Origin: Thioclava indica
GTDB lineage: Bacteria; Pseudomonadota; Alphaproteobacteria; Rhodobacterales; Rhodobacteraceae
Reading direction: 5' to 3'
Assembly: GCF_000714545.1 (NCBI RefSeq)
Contig: NZ_AUNB01000029.1
Span: 1 to 64,000, forward strand
DNA: 64,000 nucleotides
A program made the position numbers and the translations under genes. Under the pieces are notes generated by a model, which had not been told where the DNA came from, did not search any database, and saw only the letters and a program-made list of their open reading frames with translations. Position 1 is the first letter of the stretch. Each line of letters starts with the position of its first letter. Below, one piece after another: positions 45,471 to 53,278 of the stretch.

Positions 45471-47786
45471 TCAATGCGTGGCTTCATCCGGTGGGGCCAC
45501 GGTAAAGAAGAAATCGGGCGCAAGATCGCGCTCGTGGAGATCCTCGGGGATCACATGTGGGCCGGTATTGAACACCGCCGGGCCAAAATGTTTCAACAGC
45601 GTTGAAAGCTTTTCAAAGCGCGGCGAGGTCAGCTTGGCGTAGAACTCTGCCTGATCGGGACGCGCCATCAGCTCGGTAATTTTGGCGCGGTGGCAGGCAA
45701 TGCTATGGGCATGCGCGGCGGCGATTTCGGGATCGGCCAGCAGCCGGTCGAACTCGGCCTTGGCAGCAGGCAGCATGCGCTGGATCGAGGTTTCGACCTG
45801 CGCATTGTGGTTCATTCGGAACCAATAACTCAGCCCCTGATCGCGATCCACATGGTTCACCCGACCCCGGTCGCGTTTCACCAGAAAACTCTCTGCCGAG
45901 CGCACCGCGTAATGGTTCAGCTGCACCCAGTCATAACCATAGGTATCCAGCGTCGAGCGCCAGCCATTGCGAAACATCTCGCGCGGCATCGGCTTGCCCG
46001 AGCCGTTGAGCCATTTCACCTGATCCCAAAGGTCGGGCACCAATCCTTTGGGCCGATGCACGCCGAGTTTCTTATACAGATCGACGTTGCGAAACAGCGT
46101 TTTGAACCCCCAGGCCTGATGGGGTTTGCGCACCACTTCGGGGGCGCAGCGGGTGAATTGCTCGGTGACAAAGCGATCCTCGAAGTGATGCACATCATCA
46201 TTGCCAAAGAGCCGCCATGTCAGCGAGATCATATTCGCCTCGCCCATCGTCTTATACAGCGCGGGCAGGGTGCCATCGCCGATTTTGATATTGATGAACT
46301 CATCCACATCCATGCAGATCGACCAGCCGGCATTCTGGATCACCGGTTCGTTTTCCGCCGCCGCGAGGGCCGCGTGCTGGGGCTTCATATCCTCCATCGT
46401 GCGGAACGGATTTTCGCGATGCGCCACGATCCCCTTGCGTTCCAGCAGGTCCAGCATCGTATCCGTGCCATCGGTGCAATCATTGGTGTAGATCAGGAAA
46501 TCATCGACCCCGATCGCGCGATGATAGGCAAGCCATTCCAGAATGAACGGCCCTTCGTTTTTCATCGTGGTGATGATCGCGGTGTGCCCGGCATGGATCG
46601 CCTTTTTGGGCGCAGCCTTGACCTTGGACACAGGCGGGCGGATCGGCTTAAAGCCCCAGACCTGTTTGGACAGTTCCAGCAATTGATCATCCTCGACCAG
46701 CGAGGTTTTGGGCACCAGTTCCGCCGCCGACACGCCCGGCACACGAATTGCCATCGCGCGCCAGAACCCGTAGGCCCGCCCGGGGTCGAGCTTGGCGTTG
46801 CTCACGCCTAGCAGCCGCCAAGTGCTTTCCAACCCCGCCTTGGCCGGCGCGCAGCCCCAGCGCGCAATGCCGCTGCGCGCGTCGAAAGAACGACAGATGT
46901 GATCGGCAAAGCGCTCGGGGTCGCCTTTGCGCACACGCCACGGATATATCCGCTGGCCCACAAGCAGGATCACCCCGTTCTCAGCGGCCTGCGCGGCCTC
47001 GAATGCGGTGGGGGTCGTGTGCTTATGCGGGCGCAGCAAATCGGTCACGTCCAAAATCAACACCGCCGCCGCCTTGGCAAAGAAGCGCCATTTCGCGATC
47101 TCAAAAATCAGCGGCTGACCCAGCGGAGCGCGCCACGGATCCGGGCCGGGCGGCTCCATCCGATCTTTGCCCGGTGCGTCGGGGGCGAGATAGACATGCG
47201 ATTCCGGACCATGACCGGGCTTGCCCAGCGCCAGATCGCAGTCCAGTACGACCACCGGCATCTCCAAATCGCGCTGATCAAGGCCACGTTCCAGGTCTTG
47301 CGCGAACTCTGCCGCATTGCCTGTCGGGCTGTCTGGCGGCGCGCGGTTCAAGATCACCGCACCGGTCGCGCCGTGATAGTCGTGATGCCAGCTGAGCCAG
47401 TCCAGAACGGTTTCGACGCTTTCGTCAAGACGCTGACCATACAGGCAATTGCGCCCCTCAAAGATGTCCCAGTCAGGCGCGGCGGGGGTGAGCGGCAACA
47501 GCACCTGCGCGCCATCCGCGTCCAGCAGCGCGATCTGCGTCGGGCCGGAGGCGTCGGGCTCATGCACGCTCATCACGGCCCCCGCAACGGCGCGCGACTT
47601 TATCAGGCGGGCGGCCCCGGCGGGTTGCTTTCGTGCGACCTGATCGGGGCTTGAGGGCTTGGCGAAAAACGCGCGCAGGTGATGTTTGCCCTCTTGGTGC
47701 CACCCCACGACATCCAGCAGCGCCGGGGCCGACCCGGTTGCCGCCTGTGAGTGCATCTTTCGCCGGATCACGCGGTGCTCGCCCAT
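45471..47786 (-). CDS. Large glycosyltransferase family 2 protein with unknown N-terminal region
   Basis: 771 residues. Residues about 403-690 are a GT2-like domain: ITTMKNEGPFILEWLAYHR, then NDCTDGTDTMLD, and the DxD motif CMDVDEFINIKIGDG (Asp493, Asp495). Much of it matches the 44215-45288 protein (TWRLFGN, KLGVHRP, VQLNHYA, DRGR). The first 400 residues (LLDADGAQVLLPLTPAAPDWDIFEGRNCLYGQRL... and DPWRAPLGQPLIFEIAKWRFFAKAAAVLILDVTDLL) match nothing I know. The ATG at 47786 has GAGGG upstream; the frame stays open further up but looks non-coding. Confidence 0.8.
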   Translation of the reverse strand: MGEHRVIRRKMHSQAATGSAPALLDVVGWHQEGKHHLRAFFAKPSSPDQVARKQPAGAARLIKSRAVAGAVMSVHEPDASGPTQIALLDADGAQVLLPLTPAAPDWDIFEGRNCLYGQRLDESVETVLDWLSWHHDYHGATGAVILNRAPPDSPTGNAAEFAQDLERGLDQRDLEMPVVVLDCDLALGKPGHGPESHVYLAPDAPGKDRMEPPGPDPWRAPLGQPLIFEIAKWRFFAKAAAVLILDVTDLLRPHKHTTPTAFEAAQAAENGVILLVGQRIYPWRVRKGDPERFADHICRSFDARSGIARWGCAPAKAGLESTWRLLGVSNAKLDPGRAYGFWRAMAIRVPGVSAAELVPKTSLVEDDQLLELSKQVWGFKPIRPPVSKVKAAPKKAIHAGHTAIITTMKNEGPFILEWLAYHRAIGVDDFLIYTNDCTDGTDTMLDLLERKGIVAHRENPFRTMEDMKPQHAALAAAENEPVIQNAGWSICMDVDEFINIKIGDGTLPALYKTMGEANMISLTWRLFGNDDVHHFEDRFVTEQFTRCAPEVVRKPHQAWGFKTLFRNVDLYKKLGVHRPKGLVPDLWDQVKWLNGSGKPMPREMFRNGWRSTLDTYGYDWVQLNHYAVRSAESFLVKRDRGRVNHVDRDQGLSYWFRMNHNAQVETSIQRMLPAAKAEFDRLLADPEIAAAHAHSIACHRAKITELMARPDQAEFYAKLTSPRFEKLSTLLKHFGPAVFNTGPHVIPEDLHERDLAPDFFFTVAPPDEATH

Positions 47787-48102
47787 AAAACCCTCTTGTT
47801 CGACGTTGTGCTGTCCTAGCATGCGCGCGCGCGAACGCGAAGCCTGTGGAGGCGTGTTTTGCCGCCCCATCGCAAGGAAAACAGATGGGTGTTTGGACAG
47901 GGCGGTGACGAAAGAAAGACCGCGTCGCGCGCGGGGTGGGGCGCTCTTGCGAACTGCGACATTGCGCCGCGCTAAAGGCCCGAATTGCCGCCTGATTTCA
48001 TGGATTTGCAAGAAAACAGGGGGATTTTCACGCGCGCCTCACCTTGGCCTGTCAGAAACGTGACCCACGCAACAGTTTGTCGCAGTTTCATTGCTGAAGG
48101 TT
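47787..48102. other. Gap without recognised genes upstream of the FNR box
   Basis: 316 bases between the start of the large glycosyltransferase and the FNR-type box. Short frames are present but none has a convincing ribosome site. The glycosyltransferase promoter must be in the right-hand part of its leader; I cannot place it. Confidence 0.45.
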
Positions 48103-48116
48103 TTGACCTAGATCAA
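48103..48116 (+). promoter_or_regulatory. FNR/FnrL-type binding site
   Basis: TTGACCTAGATCAA matches TTGAT-N4-ATCAA with one substitution. Its centre is about 41 bases upstream of the predicted transcript start near 48151, and TATCAC at 48139-48144 is a plausible -10. That is class II activator geometry. Confidence 0.65.
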
Positions 48117-48150
48117 TCTCAGCATGAAGATACTCCCATATCACTTTGTG

Positions 48151-48274
48151 CATCGGGTCCTTGATCTCCCAATCGCGGCTTCGGCCATGCGGACCCGACC
48201 AGAGGATTGACGTTCTCCCTCGTCTTTCCCCTAAATGCGCCGCGGGTCTCCCTCCCGCGGCGCTTTAATTTTTT
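48151..48274 (+). ncRNA. Candidate FnrL-regulated small RNA
   Basis: The predicted transcript of about 124 nt starts near 48151. Its 5' part folds as a perfect 8-bp stem (TCGGGTCC 48152-48159 with GGACCCGA 48190-48197) enclosing an inner GGC-TTCG-GCC hairpin. A single-stranded pyrimidine-rich stretch (48211-48230) follows, then a strong terminator. UCUCCC occurs three times: in the first hairpin, in the linker and in the terminator loop. Such exposed anti-Shine-Dalgarno motifs are typical of trans-acting alphaproteobacterial sRNAs. No protein of believable length fits. The identity is unknown to me, and expression is inferred only. Confidence 0.55.
48237..48274 (+). terminator. Terminator of the candidate small RNA
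   Basis: A perfect 10-bp stem GCGCCGCGGG (48237-48246) with CCCGCGGCGC (48254-48263), loop TCTCCCT, and a T-rich tail TTTAATTTTTT. There is no protein gene just upstream for it to serve, which supports a non-coding transcript. Confidence 0.85.
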
Positions 48275-48372
48275 GCGAAATCTGTTGGTCGGGAAGCGGC
48301 GTGATACGCAGCTTTTGATGGGGGCCTTAACGGATTAATGCAAAATCGTCTCAAGTTTGCCCTATTTCTCTG

Positions 48373-48390
48373 TCACTCGCGTATGAGTGA
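48373..48390 (+). promoter_or_regulatory. Perfect inverted repeat upstream of the lamin-tail/Hint gene
   Basis: TCACTCGCGTATGAGTGA has two perfect 6-base arms around a 6-base spacer, 43 bases upstream of the start codon. It is a good candidate operator for the downstream gene; the regulator is unknown. Confidence 0.4.
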
Positions 48391-48432
48391 AAACAGTGAC
48401 CGACAGATGCGCGGCTTTTTGGGGTTTGAGAT

Positions 48433-49656
48433 TTGGCAGATTCGTTGCTCAACGGGATTGTAATCAACGAGATCCTCGTTGACCCCAATGGTGCGCAGAA
48501 TTTCGACACCGATGGCAATGGCACGGCCGAAGCAACCGACGAATATATCGAGCTGTATAATAGCTCCAGCGATCCGATCGACATTTCGGGTCTACAGCTT
48601 TGGGATCAGGGCGTCGGCAATTGGTTCACCTTTCCCGATGGCACGACCTTGCAGCCGGGCGCGCATGCGCTGGTGATGACGGGTGTGCAAGACGGGGGCA
48701 GCCTGCCCACCGGTGGCGCGAATGATCTGGCCTTTGATGCGGGGCGCGGCACTGCGCTGCTTAATAACGGGGGCGACAATGTCACCGTCTATGACCCCAG
48801 CAATGATGAATTTATCCAAGCGACCTTTAATGGCGACGCTCTTGATGATCCGACGCTGGGGGCAGGGGGCTATTCGGGGTTTTCGGGAACTGCCACGCGG
48901 GTCGGTTCGGGCGAAAATTTTGGCGATGATACCGATGGGCTATCCTTGCAACGCGACGATGACGGGTCCGATACCTTCACCTCGGGCACGCCCACGCCAA
49001 ACGCGACGAATATCTGTTTCGCCGATGGCACTTGGCTGGCCACGCCGCAGGGCGAAAAGACCATCGAACAGCTTCGCGTTGGCGATTTGATCGTCACATC
49101 CGATAACGGGGCACAGCCGATCACATGGCTTTTTGCCAAGACCTGGACGCCTGCCGAAATCGCCGCCGCGCCCAATCTCGCCGCCGTGCTGATCTGCAAG
49201 GGCGCGTTGGGGGTGGGGCTGCCATCGCGTGATTTGCGCCTGTCCCAGCAGCACCGCGTGTTGGTGCAAGGCCCTGTTGCGCAGCGCATGTTTGGCGCCG
49301 ATCAGGTGTTGATTCCGGCCAAAGCACTGCTGTCGCTGCCCGGTGTGATGCTGGAGCTGCCCGACTGCAACGTCACCTATTACCACGTCATGCTTGAGCG
49401 CCACGAAATTCTGTTTGCCAGTGGCGTGCCAAGCGAAAGCCTTTTTCTGGGCGCTCAGGCGCTGGACTCGATTCCCAAGCCCGCGCTGATTGAGATTTGC
49501 AAGCTTCTCAATGTCACGCGCCGGGATTTGGGCAAAACCACGGGGCCGATTGCGCCCGCGCGGGTTTTTGCCAAGGGCAAACGCGCGGTGCGACTGGTGG
49601 AACGTCACGCCAAAAACAACCGCGCCTTGGTCGAACGCGCAGCTCTTTACGGCTAG
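48433..49656 (+). CDS. Lamin-tail domain / Hint domain fusion protein
   Basis: 407 residues. Residues about 6-125 are a lamin-tail (LTD) beta-sandwich: IVINEILVDPNGAQ, YIELYNSSSDPIDISGLQL, GTTLQPGAHALVMTG. From Cys195 (NICFADGTWLATPQGEKTIEQ) a Hint domain follows, with LSQQHRVLVQ and YYHVMLERHEILFASGVPSESLF. The Cys suits self-cleavage at Asn-Ile-Cys, which would free the acidic Ca-binding-like LTD part. No signal peptide is present, as in many rhodobacterial Hint proteins thought to leave by type I secretion, although no RTX repeats are seen. The start is TTG at 48433. Confidence 0.8.
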   Translation: MADSLLNGIVINEILVDPNGAQNFDTDGNGTAEATDEYIELYNSSSDPIDISGLQLWDQGVGNWFTFPDGTTLQPGAHALVMTGVQDGGSLPTGGANDLAFDAGRGTALLNNGGDNVTVYDPSNDEFIQATFNGDALDDPTLGAGGYSGFSGTATRVGSGENFGDDTDGLSLQRDDDGSDTFTSGTPTPNATNICFADGTWLATPQGEKTIEQLRVGDLIVTSDNGAQPITWLFAKTWTPAEIAAAPNLAAVLICKGALGVGLPSRDLRLSQQHRVLVQGPVAQRMFGADQVLIPAKALLSLPGVMLELPDCNVTYYHVMLERHEILFASGVPSESLFLGAQALDSIPKPALIEICKLLNVTRRDLGKTTGPIAPARVFAKGKRAVRLVERHAKNNRALVERAALYG

Positions 49657-49680
49657 ACGCCAAGCGCCTGCACCCATGAA

Positions 49681-49708
49681 AAAGCCCTCCCGAAATTGGG
49701 AGGGCTTT
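49681..49708. terminator. Bidirectional terminator between the Hint gene and infC
   Basis: An 11-base stem AAAGCCCTCCC (49681-49691) with GGGAGGGCTTT (49698-49708). A- and T-rich flanks let it work for both converging genes. Confidence 0.85.
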
Positions 49709-49731
49709 GACTATTTCTGGCGAGATCGATC

Positions 49732-50274
49732 CTAGCGGGTCGAGCCGATCATCATCACCATTTGGCGGCCCTCAAGACGGGGCATCGATTCAACCTTGCC
49801 CAATTCGCCCACGTCATCGCGCACGCGGTTGAGCAACTCAAGGCCAAGGTTCTGGTGCGCCATCTCGCGGCCCCGGAAGCGCAGGGTGACTTTCACCTTG
49901 TCGCCATTTTCCAGAAACTTGATCACATTGCGCATTTTCACTTCGTAATCATGCACATCGGTGCCGGGCCGGAACTTGACCTCTTTGATTTCGATAATGT
50001 GCTGCTTTTTGCGGGCTTCGGCTTCGCGCTTTTGCTGCTCATATTTGAACTTGCCGAAATCCATGATTTTGCAGACCGGCGGGTCGGCGTTGGGAGAGAT
50101 CTCCACCAAGTCGAGACCGGCCTCTTCGGCCATGCTCATCGCTTCGCGCGGCGTGACAACGCCGACATTCTCGCCCTCCGCCCCGATCAGGCGAATTTCA
50201 TTGGAACGAATACGACCGTTCACTCGGGGTCCGGTGTCGCGGGTCGGCGGGGCGTTATGGGGTCTACGGGCTAT
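49732..50274 (-). CDS. infC: Translation initiation factor IF-3, AUA start
   Basis: 180 residues when read from ATA at 50274. The N-terminal part [15 protein letters not shown]...[23 protein letters not shown] and C-terminal [20 protein letters not shown] and [14 protein letters not shown] are standard IF-3. No ATG, GTG or TTG lies in frame upstream of GTG at 50223, and starting there would remove the conserved N-terminal basic segment. AGAAGG (50289-50284) lies nine bases before ATA. infC is known to use non-AUG starts in many bacteria because IF-3 rejects them, which gives autoregulation. An adjoining ATT at 50283 has no spacing from the AGAAGG and is less likely. Confidence 0.92.
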   Translation of the reverse strand: MARRPHNAPPTRDTGPRVNGRIRSNEIRLIGAEGENVGVVTPREAMSMAEEAGLDLVEISPNADPPVCKIMDFGKFKYEQQKREAEARKKQHIIEIKEVKFRPGTDVHDYEVKMRNVIKFLENGDKVKVTLRFRGREMAHQNLGLELLNRVRDDVGELGKVESMPRLEGRQMVMMIGSTR

Positions 50275-50283
50275 GGTGGGAAT

Positions 50284-50289
50284 CCTTCT
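50284..50289 (-). promoter_or_regulatory. Ribosome binding site deciding the infC start
   Basis: AGAAGG on the minus strand, nine bases before the ATA codon and directly abutting the alternative ATT codon, so it supports ATA as the start. Confidence 0.7.
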
Positions 50290-50542
50290 GTAGCCAACAT
50301 GATTTCAGGCGCAAAACATAGTCCCGCGCGCCGTGGCTTTCAACCGCAAAGCGTTGGGAACCGGGGTGCGGAGGCATGCGTTTTGACAATTGGCGAGTTT
50401 AAGCGCGTAGAGCGGCGCAAAAACGGCCATTTTCGGGACGTGGGGTTTTGCGGATCGTCAGTGCCTGACATAATAGGAACGTAGCTTTCACGTACGGCCA
50501 GAAACATAGCTTTCTCGTCTGACCAGTAAGAGGGATTTCACC

Positions 50543-51439
50543 ATGAATAAGAACGTTTGGTATGCTATCGCAGCCGTTGTGGTCGTTGTGGCGGGCATTG
50601 TCTATTTTACCTCCTCGCAGGAACCCATGCCCCCTGCCGCCCCCGAGTCGCAGACAACCGAGCAACCGACGACCAGCTCGGCAGTTGATAGCGCCACGGA
50701 TGCCGTCGGCGATGCTGCGCAATCCACCACAGATGCGGCCAACGAAGCGGCCCAAGCCGCCAAGGACAGCGTAAACTCTGCGGTCGATGCGACCAGTGCG
50801 GCCGCGCAATCCGCAGCCGATGGTGCGAAAACCGCCGTGGATGCCGCAAAAACCGCGGCGGAGAAGGCGGCAACGGCTGCGGGCGATGCCTCGCAAGCCG
50901 CCAGCGATGCCGCAAAAGCCACGGTTGACGCGGCAACGCAAGGCGCCACCGATGCCGCCAGCGAGGCCGCTGATGCCGCAACGCAAGCCGCGCAGGCTGC
51001 AAGCGATGCCGCCAATGCCGCCGCCAACGCTGCCTCGCAAGCCACAGAGAATGCCGATGATTCGGTGACTGACGGGGCCGCGAGTGCAGCTACCTCCGCC
51101 GCCAAAGCCGCCACCAACGCCGCCGATGCGGCTGCGGATGCGGCCTCGGCTGCGACCAATGCGGCAGAAACGGCAACGCAAACCGCAGATGACACCGCCG
51201 CCGATGCGCAAAGCGATGCTGCGACCACGGGTGAGGGCGCAATGCCAGGTGTGCTGGATGCGGCCAAGGCGCTGACGGTTGACGGTTTTGACGCCGACAC
51301 GGTTGAAAAGATGATCGACGACTCGGCACTGCCCGAAGCGACCAAGGCGCCGCTCAAAACGGCTGTTGAAAGCGCGCGCAACAATCCCGCTTTAGTGAAG
51401 GGCGTTTTGGACCAGGTGCGCTCGGCCTTGGGCATGTAA
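50543..51439 (+). CDS. Alanine-rich membrane-anchored protein with 11-residue repeats
   Basis: 298 residues. A membrane anchor (about residues 5-23) is followed by a Pro/Ser/Thr linker and then an Ala-rich helix that can be written as eleven consecutive 11-mers (residues about 52-172, for example TDAVGDAAQST, TDAANEAAQAA, QAASDAAKATV), with Ala nearly fixed at positions 3 and 7. Similar Ala-rich sequence continues to about 235. Residues 243-298 (LTVDGFDADTVEKMIDDS...KGVLDQVRSALGM) look like a small folded domain. The pattern recalls LEA or apolipoprotein-type amphipathic helices. It is probably periplasmic. GAGGG lies upstream of the ATG and a terminator follows. Confidence 0.8.
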   Translation: MNKNVWYAIAAVVVVVAGIVYFTSSQEPMPPAAPESQTTEQPTTSSAVDSATDAVGDAAQSTTDAANEAAQAAKDSVNSAVDATSAAAQSAADGAKTAVDAAKTAAEKAATAAGDASQAASDAAKATVDAATQGATDAASEAADAATQAAQAASDAANAAANAASQATENADDSVTDGAASAATSAAKAATNAADAAADAASAATNAAETATQTADDTAADAQSDAATTGEGAMPGVLDAAKALTVDGFDADTVEKMIDDSALPEATKAPLKTAVESARNNPALVKGVLDQVRSALGM

Positions 51440-51470
51440 CGACCACACTCTTTGGCATGTCAAACGCCCG

Positions 51471-51501
51471 CCCCGCGCAATTCAGGTTGCGCGGGGTTTT
51501 T
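51471..51501 (+). terminator. Terminator after the alanine-rich gene
   Basis: CCCCGCGCAA (51471-51480) with TTGCGCGGGG (51487-51496) and a five-T tail. Confidence 0.88.
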
Positions 51502-51569
51502 CGTTTGGGGGGCCTTAGGAACGTGTCAGGCTTGGCGCGCGTTGTCCCCTGACAGCAAAGGAGAGCCCC

Positions 51570-52250
51570 ATGACATTTGACCTAACCTTGCAATCGCGCG
51601 CATCCGTCACCCACGACACGCACCATCTGCGCTTTGAGCGTCCCAAAGATCTGTCGTGCAAACCCGGTCAGGCGGTGGATCTGACCCTGACGCGCGACGG
51701 CTGGCGCGATGAGGCCCGCCCGTTCACGCCGGTCAATGGCAGTGAGGGCGACACACTTGATTTCATTATCAAAAGCTATCCTGATCATGAGGGCGTGACA
51801 GCCCAAATCGCCACGCTACAACCTGGCGAACATGTGCAAATCTCGGACCCTTGGGGTGCGATTCATGACGCAGGCCCCGGCACGTTCATCGCAGGCGGCG
51901 CGGGCATCACGCCTTTCATCGCAATCCTGCGCGCGCGACTGGAGCGCGAGGGAACATTGGGCGGATCGACCCTGATCTTTTCCAACAAGACCGAGGCCGA
52001 CATCATTTTGCGCGACGAGTTCGAGGCGATGGAGGGGCTTGAAACGATCTGGCTGGTCACGGATCAGGAAAATCCGGGTCCGAATGTGCAAAACGAAAAG
52101 ATTGACCGTCATTTCCTGCGCAATCACGCAACCACCGCGAACGCACCGTTCTATATCTGCGGTCCGGACGCGATGGTCGATGATATCGAAGAAATGTTGA
52201 TCTCTTTCGGCATCGGCAAGTCAGATATCATACGCGAGGATTTCAGCTAG
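51570..52250 (+). CDS. Ferredoxin-reductase-type flavoprotein
   Basis: 226 residues of the ferredoxin-NADP reductase fold without an iron-sulfur domain. The FAD-side motif appears as RPFTPVNG (normally RxYS), the NAD(P)-side as GTFIAGGAGITPFIAILR, and CGPDAMVDDIEEML closes the nucleotide site. It should pass electrons from NAD(P)H to an unknown partner. AAGGAG precedes the ATG. It is convergent with the fpr-like gene at 52282. Confidence 0.85.
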   Translation: MTFDLTLQSRASVTHDTHHLRFERPKDLSCKPGQAVDLTLTRDGWRDEARPFTPVNGSEGDTLDFIIKSYPDHEGVTAQIATLQPGEHVQISDPWGAIHDAGPGTFIAGGAGITPFIAILRARLEREGTLGGSTLIFSNKTEADIILRDEFEAMEGLETIWLVTDQENPGPNVQNEKIDRHFLRNHATTANAPFYICGPDAMVDDIEEMLISFGIGKSDIIREDFS

Positions 52251-52281
52251 TGGCGCGAGAGGGCGCGCGCCTGAGTGCGCC

Positions 52282-53100
52282 CTAAATCCCCTCGCCAACG
52301 AATGCCTTTTCGACCACATATTCGCGCGGCTCGGAGTTGGCGCCTTCGCGCAGCCCGAACCCTTCAAGCACCGCCATCACGTCCTTATTGAACGCAAGGC
52401 TACCACAGACCATTGCGCGATCCGTGGCCGGATCCATCGGCTCGATCCCGAGGTCGTCGAACACCTTGCCGTTTTCGAGGTTCGTGGTGATGCGCCCCAT
52501 ATGGGGGAATTCTTCGCGCGTGGTAGTGGGGTAGTATTTCAACTTGCCCTCAACCATCTCGCCGATCAGCTCGTCATTCACGAGGTTCTCGACCAGTTGG
52601 CGGCCATATTCCAGCTCTTCGATGGTGCGACAGGTGTGCATCATCACGACCTCATCGAATTTCTCGTAAGTCTCGGGGTCGCGCATCAGCGAGGCGAAAG
52701 GCGCGATCCCGGTGCCGGTGGCGAGAAACCACACGCGCTTGCCCGGCAGCAGCGCGTCATGCACCAGAGTTCCCACCGGCTTGGGACGCAGGATGATCTC
52801 ATCACCCGGCTGGATATGTTGCAGCTTTGAGGTCAGCGGCCCGTCGGGCACCTTGATCGAGTAGAACTCCAGTTCCTCATCCCAATTGGGCGAGGCGATG
52901 GAATAGGCGCGCAGCAGCGGCTTGCCATTATCGCCCATCAGTCCGATCATCACGAACTCCCCCGAACGAAAGCGCAAGCTTTGCGGGCGGCTCACGCGGA
53001 AAGAAAACAGCCGGTCGGTCCAATGAGTGACCTCGGTGACGGTCTGGGCATCGGGCAGGGTCTTGACCTTGGGAATCTCGTTCACGGCGTTCTCGTTCAT
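52282..53100 (-). CDS. fpr: Ferredoxin-NADP(+) reductase
   Basis: 272 residues. FAD motif RAYSIASPNWDEELEFYSIKV, NADPH motif VWFLATGTGIAPFASLMRDPE and the C-terminal REYVVEKAFVGEGI are typical of the bacterial subclass IA/FPR group. It moves electrons between NADPH and ferredoxin or flavodoxin, often in oxidative stress. The 178 bases upstream carry its promoter and a CCCCG/CGGGG stem. It could supply electrons to the neighbouring P450. Confidence 0.92.
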   Translation of the reverse strand: MNENAVNEIPKVKTLPDAQTVTEVTHWTDRLFSFRVSRPQSLRFRSGEFVMIGLMGDNGKPLLRAYSIASPNWDEELEFYSIKVPDGPLTSKLQHIQPGDEIILRPKPVGTLVHDALLPGKRVWFLATGTGIAPFASLMRDPETYEKFDEVVMMHTCRTIEELEYGRQLVENLVNDELIGEMVEGKLKYYPTTTREEFPHMGRITTNLENGKVFDDLGIEPMDPATDRAMVCGSLAFNKDVMAVLEGFGLREGANSEPREYVVEKAFVGEGI

Positions 53101-53278
53101 GGTTCAGGTCTTTCGTCGCAACACAACTTGTCGGGTCCGCATACGGGGTTTTCCGCTCGGTCTACTTTGATCTGGCGCAAATCTCACCAGAACCCCGGTC
53201 ATAGCGGGGAATTGCCGCAGGGAAAAGCGTTTGGCGCGAAACAGTGTTCGCATGCGCGCTTGCCGGGTGGAAATCCGT

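Noticed and set aside
48124-48210. 28-codon frame (MKILPYHFVH...) within the candidate sRNA region
   Set aside because: It has no ribosome site, begins before the predicted transcript start, and the segment is better explained by stem structures.
50602-51435. Long minus-strand frames opposite the alanine-rich gene
   Set aside because: They arise from GC-rich, low-complexity codons on the other strand and have no ribosome site or recognisable domain.
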